DNA of 27,504 nt from Prevotellaceae bacterium UBA1743 (lineage in GTDB: Bacteria; Bacteroidota; Bacteroidia; Bacteroidales; Bacteroidaceae): positions 14,017-41,520 of the forward strand of contig DCHV01000069.1 of the NCBI GenBank assembly GCA_002314945.1. Reading direction: 5' to 3'. A program made the translations under genes and the position numbers. The notes under the pieces are model-generated. The model worked only from the letters and a program-made list of their open reading frames with translations. It searched no databases and was not told where the DNA came from. Below are positions 23,364-27,504 of the stretch, piece after piece (the stretch's first letter is position 1; each line of letters begins with the position of its first letter).

Positions 23364-23416
23364 AAAAAAAAAAAATATCTGGATAATTTGTAATTCACAA
23401 GAAATATGTAACTTTG
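23364..23416 (+). promoter_or_regulatory. Promoter of the OmpA/TPR lipoprotein: A12 tract plus TTTG-N18-TAACTTTG
   Basis: TTTG at 23387-23390, 18 bases, then TAACTTTG at 23409-23416, close to the Bacteroidota consensus. An uninterrupted A12 tract (23364-23375) ends 11 bases upstream of the -33 element, the place of an UP-type element. The leader is about 37 bases to ATG 23460. Confidence 0.65.
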
Positions 23417-23459
23417 CGCCCGAAATTCAAAACATTAACATTATATAATTATTATTGAA

Positions 23460-25151
23460 ATGCAAAAACTTAATGGTTTTGTGATTGTAGCCGCCTCAGT
23501 TGTGGCTCTCACATCTTGCAGCAAACTCGGCAAGCTGAGTTCTGACAATTTCACTGTTACGCCTACTCCTTTGGAGGCTATTGGTGGTCAAGTTCCTGCG
23601 ACTATCAATGGAACCTTCCCTCAGAAGTACATGAAGAAGAAGGCACAAGTTACTGTTATTCCCGTTCTGAAGTACGAAGGTGGCGAGGCTGTAGGCCAAA
23701 GCGCAACTTTCCAGGGTGAGAAGGTAGAAGGCAATGGTACAACCATCCAATACAAGGTAGGTGGCACTTACACAATGAAGACCAACTTCACTTATGAGGA
23801 TGCAATGCTAAACAGTGAATTGTATGCTCGTTTTGAAGCCAAGAAGGGCAAGAAGACTGTAAAGATTCCCGAGGTAAAGATTGGTTATGGTGTTGTTGCT
23901 ACCAGCCAGTTGCTCGGTATGTGTAACATCACAGGTGCTACTGCTCCCGATGCTTGGCAGCGTATCATCGCCCACAAGCAGGAGGCTAACATCAAGTTCC
24001 TCATCAACGTAGCCACCCTTCGCACCAGCGAATTGCAGAGTGCAAGCATCAAGGATTTGGTTGCCATCCTCAAGGAAATCAATGACGATCAAGAGACACG
24101 TGCTCTTCAGGGTATCGAAGTAAGCGCATACGCCAGCCCCGATGGTAAGTACGACTTCAATGAGAAGTTGGCCGAGAAACGTCAAAATGTCAGCAGCGAC
24201 TACTTGAAGAAGGAGTTGAAGAAGATCAAGATGAATGCCGACGTAGATACTAAGTTCACAGCTGAAGACTGGGAAGGTTTCCAGGAACTGATTTCCAAGA
24301 GCAACCTCCAGGACAAGGATGTAATTCTGCGTGTTCTTTCTATGTATAAGGATCCCGAAGAGCGTGAGCAGCAAATCAGCAATATGAGCGAGGTTTATAC
24401 CGACATCAAGGAAGGCATCCTTCCTGAGTTGCGCCGTGCACGCTTGATTGTAAACTACGATGTTATCGGCCGCAGCGACGAGCAGATTGTTGAGCAGTTC
24501 AGCAAAGACGCAAGTTGCTTGAGCGTAGAAGAACTCGTTTATGGTGCTAACACCTTGGTTCAGGACGAGGCCACAAAGAAGAAATGGTATGAGGCTTTGA
24601 CCATGTACTATCCCAACGATTACCGTGCTACCAACAATTTGGCTATGCAGGCCATCAACAATGGTGACTACAACACAGCTAAGAGTTATCTGAACGATTC
24701 CAAGAAGATTAACGCTGCTGCCAGCGAAGTAAACACCAACTTGGGTATTTTGGCTCTGAAGAGTGGTGATGTCGCTGCTGCTGAATCATTCTTGGCTAAG
24801 GGTAGCGGTTCTAACACCTTCAACGAGGCTATGGGTTGCTTGAATATTGCAAAGGGTAACTACACTCAAGCTGCTCAGAACTTGAAGGGTGTTAACACAA
24901 ATGCTGCTGCTTTGGCACAAATCTTAGCTAAGGATTATGCAAGCGCAAAGAGCACATTGGCCAATGTAAAGGACACAGACGCTATCACCAGCTACTTGAA
25001 AGCTGTTTTGGCTGCTCGTACAGGTGACACTGGCACATTGTCAAGTTCTCTGAAGGATGCTATCCAGAAGAACTCTTCTCTGGCTGCTCGCGCTGCCAAG
25101 GATTTGGAGTTTGCCAACTACGAAAGCACCATCAAGGACATCGTGAAGTAA
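23460..25151 (+). CDS. Lipoprotein with OmpA-like domain and TPR-like C-terminal repeats
   Basis: A 563-residue predicted lipoprotein with lipobox LTSC20. A beta-rich region (about 30-150) precedes an OmpA-like domain (about 175-345), recognised by VSAYASPDGKYDFNEKLAEK followed by R241. D228 and R241 sit where peptidoglycan-contacting residues are expected. An inserted helical stretch begins DWEGFQELISKSNLQ, as in other Bacteroidales OmpA-like proteins, and LRRARLIVNYDVIG ends the domain. The rest (about 375-560) is alpha-helical and TPR-like (YRATNNLAMQAINNGDYNTA, TNLGILALKSGDVAAAESFL). The A12-backed promoter and uniform codon choice suggest abundant expression. It probably joins the outer membrane or its proteins to peptidoglycan; the partner is unknown. 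The thioredoxin-fold gene follows after 23 bases. Confidence 0.8.
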   Translation: MQKLNGFVIVAASVVALTSCSKLGKLSSDNFTVTPTPLEAIGGQVPATINGTFPQKYMKKKAQVTVIPVLKYEGGEAVGQSATFQGEKVEGNGTTIQYKVGGTYTMKTNFTYEDAMLNSELYARFEAKKGKKTVKIPEVKIGYGVVATSQLLGMCNITGATAPDAWQRIIAHKQEANIKFLINVATLRTSELQSASIKDLVAILKEINDDQETRALQGIEVSAYASPDGKYDFNEKLAEKRQNVSSDYLKKELKKIKMNADVDTKFTAEDWEGFQELISKSNLQDKDVILRVLSMYKDPEEREQQISNMSEVYTDIKEGILPELRRARLIVNYDVIGRSDEQIVEQFSKDASCLSVEELVYGANTLVQDEATKKKWYEALTMYYPNDYRATNNLAMQAINNGDYNTAKSYLNDSKKINAAASEVNTNLGILALKSGDVAAAESFLAKGSGSNTFNEAMGCLNIAKGNYTQAAQNLKGVNTNAAALAQILAKDYASAKSTLANVKDTDAITSYLKAVLAARTGDTGTLSSSLKDAIQKNSSLAARAAKDLEFANYESTIKDIVK

Positions 25152-25174
25152 CAAACAATCTGAAAGTCGAATAA

Positions 25175-26341
25175 TTGAAAAAGCACACTTTTTCTTTTAT
25201 CGTCATAGCGCTCACCCTGCTCAGTTGTAGCGGCTCCAAAGGACAATTTCGTCTGAAAGGAAGTTTCGCTCACCTTGAGCAGGGTGAGTTCTTTATATAC
25301 AGCAACGATGGAGGATTGGATTGCATTGACACTTTACGCATTCTAAATGGGAAGTTCGACTACACCACTCCATTGGAAGGAGAAGCAACATACCATATCC
25401 TTTATCCCAATTTTTCAGAGTTGGTAATATTTGGACAGTCTGGTAAAGTTGTCAAGATTAAAGGAGATGCGCATCACCTCAACGGTGTAGAGGTAAAGGG
25501 AGACAAAGAGAATGAAACCTACACAAATTTCCGCAAGGAAGCAGAGCAGAAATCCCCTCGAGATGTAATTGATATTGCGCGTAAATTCATTTACCAGCAT
25601 CCAACTCTTACCATGAGCCGACACCTCTTCCAACAATATTTCCTCCAATCCGAGGAGACGACGCGAGAAGAGATGATGGAAGTTTTCGACAGCCTCAACA
25701 GGGCACTACCCAGTGATATTCGGTTGGCACGCCTCTACGACGAAGTACGCAGCAAGGGAGTACTACAAGTAGGGAAAAAGTTCCCTCATTTCGATCTTAC
25801 TATTCGGCCCTCCTTATTTCCCAAACAAATGAACAATGGGAATCTTTCCAGAAAGAAAAAAGACGAAGCAGATTCCCTCATAGTGAATCCAGACACGTTG
25901 ACAGGTCACGTTGGAAGCAAGGATTACGAGGGGAAATATATGCTTATCGCCTTTTGGGCAACTTGGAAAAGCGGTTCGCAATCGGCACTATATCGGGCAC
26001 GCCGTATTCGAAAGGAGAGCCTGGGAAAGATTCACCCCCTTAGTTACTCGTTGGATGTAGAAGAAGAACCACTGAAGAAATTGGAGAAAAGCGATAGCGT
26101 CACCTTCCCCAGTTTTTGCGACTACCTATGTTGGCGTAGCCCCTTAGTACGTGAGATAGGCCTCAGAGAACTACCCTTCTTCGTCTTATTGGACAAAGAT
26201 CAGAAAATCCTCGCTTTGGGCAAAGACTGGAGCAAGGACATAGAACCCGCCACCAAAGAAATTATTTTAGACACATGCTCGTCAAAGTCATTAGTGCCTC
26301 CGTCCAAGGTCTCCACGCCAGTGCCGTCACAATCGAAATAA
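25175..26341 (+). CDS. Thioredoxin-fold lipoprotein lacking the CxxC redox motif (DUF4369-like N-terminus)
   Basis: A 388-residue predicted lipoprotein: signal sequence with lipobox LLSC18. The N-terminal beta region (about 24-110: FRLKGSFAHLEQGEFFIYSN, DTLRILNGKFDYTTPL) resembles DUF4369; a helical linker and a TlpA/AhpC-like thioredoxin domain follow (about 195-355). The redox site reads WATWKSGS (261-268), with Lys265 and Ser268 where WCxxC cysteines belong, so it should not exchange disulfides. The cis-Pro region LPFFVLLD is kept. The start must be TTG 25175: a stop codon directly precedes it, and any later start would lose the signal peptide. A perfect 13-bp inverted repeat lies within codons 13-38. 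The last 67 bases overlap comM. It is probably co-transcribed with the preceding lipoprotein. Confidence 0.78.
   Translation: MKKHTFSFIVIALTLLSCSGSKGQFRLKGSFAHLEQGEFFIYSNDGGLDCIDTLRILNGKFDYTTPLEGEATYHILYPNFSELVIFGQSGKVVKIKGDAHHLNGVEVKGDKENETYTNFRKEAEQKSPRDVIDIARKFIYQHPTLTMSRHLFQQYFLQSEETTREEMMEVFDSLNRALPSDIRLARLYDEVRSKGVLQVGKKFPHFDLTIRPSLFPKQMNNGNLSRKKKDEADSLIVNPDTLTGHVGSKDYEGKYMLIAFWATWKSGSQSALYRARRIRKESLGKIHPLSYSLDVEEEPLKKLEKSDSVTFPSFCDYLCWRSPLVREIGLRELPFFVLLDKDQKILALGKDWSKDIEPATKEIILDTCSSKSLVPPSKVSTPVPSQSK
25211..25288. repeat. Perfect 13-bp inverted repeat flanking 52 bp inside a coding region
   Basis: CTCACCCTGCTCA (25211-25223) is exactly repeated in reverse as TGAGCAGGGTGAG (25276-25288). 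The 78-bp unit starts and ends on codon boundaries (codons 13-38 of the thioredoxin-fold lipoprotein). The right arm also forms a local hairpin, GCTCA-CCT-TGAGC (25268-25280), that competes with the long-range pairing. It could be an mRNA structure or an invertible segment, or chance. Confidence 0.7.
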
Positions 26342-27504
26342 ATGCCACACGTGGAGTCAGATTTGTACTCGTAGGCCTTCCCGACAATGCAGTAAAGGAA
26401 AGCCACGAACGCATCATGGCCGCTATTGAAAACAGCGGTTACCAATTCCCCACACGACAAATCACCATCAATCTGGCTCCTGCCGATGTGCGAAAGGAGG
26501 GTTCTGGTTTCGATTTGCCCATGGCAATAGGAATTTTAGCTACCGAGGATCGAATAAACGCAGCAGAGCTCGGCAGATACATGATGATTGGCGAGCTCAG
26601 TTTGGATGGATCCATACAGCCCATCCGAGGAGCCCTACCTATCGCCATCAAGGCACGGGAGTTAGGTTTCGAGGGACTTTTCCTTCCCGAGCAAAACGCG
26701 CATGAGGCAGCCGTCGTCAACAATCTGAAAGTATATGGTGCAAGACACATCAATCAAGTTATCGGGCACTTAAATGCGATTCAGAAGATTGAACCCACCA
26801 TTGTTGACACACGAGGGGAGTTCTACGCACGACAATGTGATTTCGAATACGACTTTTCCGAAGTAAAGGGACAGGAAAATGTAAAACGTGCTATGGAAAT
26901 CGCAGCGGCAGGAGGTCACAACCTGATTATGGTAGGCCCACCAGGAAGCGGAAAAAGCATGATGGCAAAACGTCTGCCCAGCATACTTCCTCCCCTTTCT
27001 TTACAGGAAAGTCTGGAAACCACACAAATTCATTCCGTAGCAGGGACGCTCAAGAGCGATAGCACCCTTATTGCCACCCGTCCTTTTAGAAGTCCTCATC
27101 ACACCATTTCCCAAGTAGCCTTGGTTGGTGGAGGACAAAACGCACAACCAGGGGAAATTAGTCTTGCACACAACGGAGTCCTATTTTGCGACGAATTACC
27201 CGAATTTCAGCGATCTGTATTGGAAGTCCTCCGTCAGCCGTTAGAGGATAGGAAAATCAATATATCCCGAGCCAAATACAACGTATCCTACCCCTGTTCC
27301 TTCATGTTTGTTGCCAGTATGAACCCATGTCCATGCGGCTATTACAACCATCCCACGAAGCATTGCGTCTGCACACCTGGCCAAATCACCCGATACTTAA
27401 ACAAGATATCTGGTCCGCTTCTCGACCGTATAGACCTGATGATCGAAATAACACCACTTACATTCCAACAAATGAGCGAGAAGACAACGGGAGAAAGCAG
27501 CAAT
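26275..27504 (+). CDS. comM: YifB/ComM-family Mg chelatase-like AAA+ ATPase (3' end beyond window)
   Basis: 410 codons are present; full-length family members are about 510 residues, so roughly the last fifth is missing. The N-terminal ChlI-like domain starts MLVKVISASVQGLHA and includes FVLVGLPDNAVKESHERI. The AAA+ core has Walker A VGPPGSGKSMMAKRLP and Walker B LFCDELPEF, followed by the family's cysteine cluster NPCPCGYYNHPTKHCVCTP. ComM is a hexameric helicase that promotes branch migration in natural transformation in Gram-negative species; its role in Bacteroidota is less certain. The family-typical start at 26275 overlaps the preceding lipoprotein gene by 67 bases in another frame. Confidence 0.93.
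   Translation, partial: MLVKVISASVQGLHASAVTIEINATRGVRFVLVGLPDNAVKESHERIMAAIENSGYQFPTRQITINLAPADVRKEGSGFDLPMAIGILATEDRINAAELGRYMMIGELSLDGSIQPIRGALPIAIKARELGFEGLFLPEQNAHEAAVVNNLKVYGARHINQVIGHLNAIQKIEPTIVDTRGEFYARQCDFEYDFSEVKGQENVKRAMEIAAAGGHNLIMVGPPGSGKSMMAKRLPSILPPLSLQESLETTQIHSVAGTLKSDSTLIATRPFRSPHHTISQVALVGGGQNAQPGEISLAHNGVLFCDELPEFQRSVLEVLRQPLEDRKINISRAKYNVSYPCSFMFVASMNPCPCGYYNHPTKHCVCTPGQITRYLNKISGPLLDRIDLMIEITPLTFQQMSEKTTGESSN

Noticed and set aside
23808..24374. 188-codon minus-strand open frame inside the OmpA/TPR lipoprotein gene
   Set aside because: Leu/Val-rich antisense translation produced by the biased codon use of a highly expressed gene.
1..27504. Search for tRNA, rRNA, CRISPR arrays, insertion sequences and riboswitches
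   Set aside because: No cloverleaf-like element, regularly spaced repeats, transposase motif or known riboswitch core was seen; intergenic space is too short for most of these.

Overview
The window looks like chromosomal DNA from a Bacteroidota member, most likely order Bacteroidales and close to Prevotella or Bacteroides. Three things point there. Several genes have the Bacteroides-type promoter (TTTG, 19 bases, then TAnnTTTG) instead of E. coli-like boxes. Shine-Dalgarno sequences are mostly absent. The gene families (S41 protease, HprK-like kinase, THUMP-like methyltransferase, DUF4369/thioredoxin-like lipoprotein, OmpA/TPR lipoprotein, DUF6057-like protein) are typical of that group. I found 27 protein genes, no rRNA or tRNA, no CRISPR array and no insertion sequence. 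No gene-free stretch exceeds 300 bases; the longest is about 210 bases at 15180-15389.

Layout. 1-728: a two-gene PIN-domain toxin-antitoxin module, AT-richer than its neighbours, preceded by a short tandem repeat. 738-2523 (minus): an SGNH hydrolase followed by mannose-1-phosphate guanylyltransferase. 2614-3051 (minus): a GNAT acetyltransferase. 3179-5826 (plus): an unusual pair, a beta-propeller lipoprotein with a CxxCH haem-c-type motif and a membrane-anchored DUF6057-like protein, joined by an ATGA overlap. 5831-15179 (minus): a tightly packed run of eight genes (GNAT-like, parE, coaD, S41 protease, ybeY, ruvB, SpmA/B fusion, polysaccharide flippase) behind one well-formed promoter. 15390-17776 (plus): an OmpA-type outer-membrane protein and a methyltransferase. 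17779-18714 (minus): a PfkB sugar kinase, divergent from an HprK-like kinase at 18873-19823 (plus). 19762-22393 (minus): aroQ, an O-methyltransferase, rbfA and a LolC/E-type permease. 22436-27504 (plus): xerD, an OmpA/TPR lipoprotein, a thioredoxin-fold lipoprotein and comM (yifB), which is cut by the window end.

Most of the window is housekeeping: DNA topology and repair (parE, ruvB, xerD), ribosome maturation (ybeY, rbfA), CoA and shikimate metabolism (coaD, aroQ), and envelope assembly (manC, flippase, LolC/E-like, OmpA-like proteins).

The least explained parts are these. (1) The CxxCH beta-propeller/DUF6057-like pair. (2) A perfect 13-bp inverted repeat inside the thioredoxin-fold lipoprotein gene; inverting it would keep the frame open but remove the lipidation cysteine. 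(3) That same protein has lost the CxxC redox motif. (4) The HprK-like kinase is an orphan whose 3' end overlaps a convergent permease gene by 62 bp. All assignments rest on reading motifs by eye; no database search was run.
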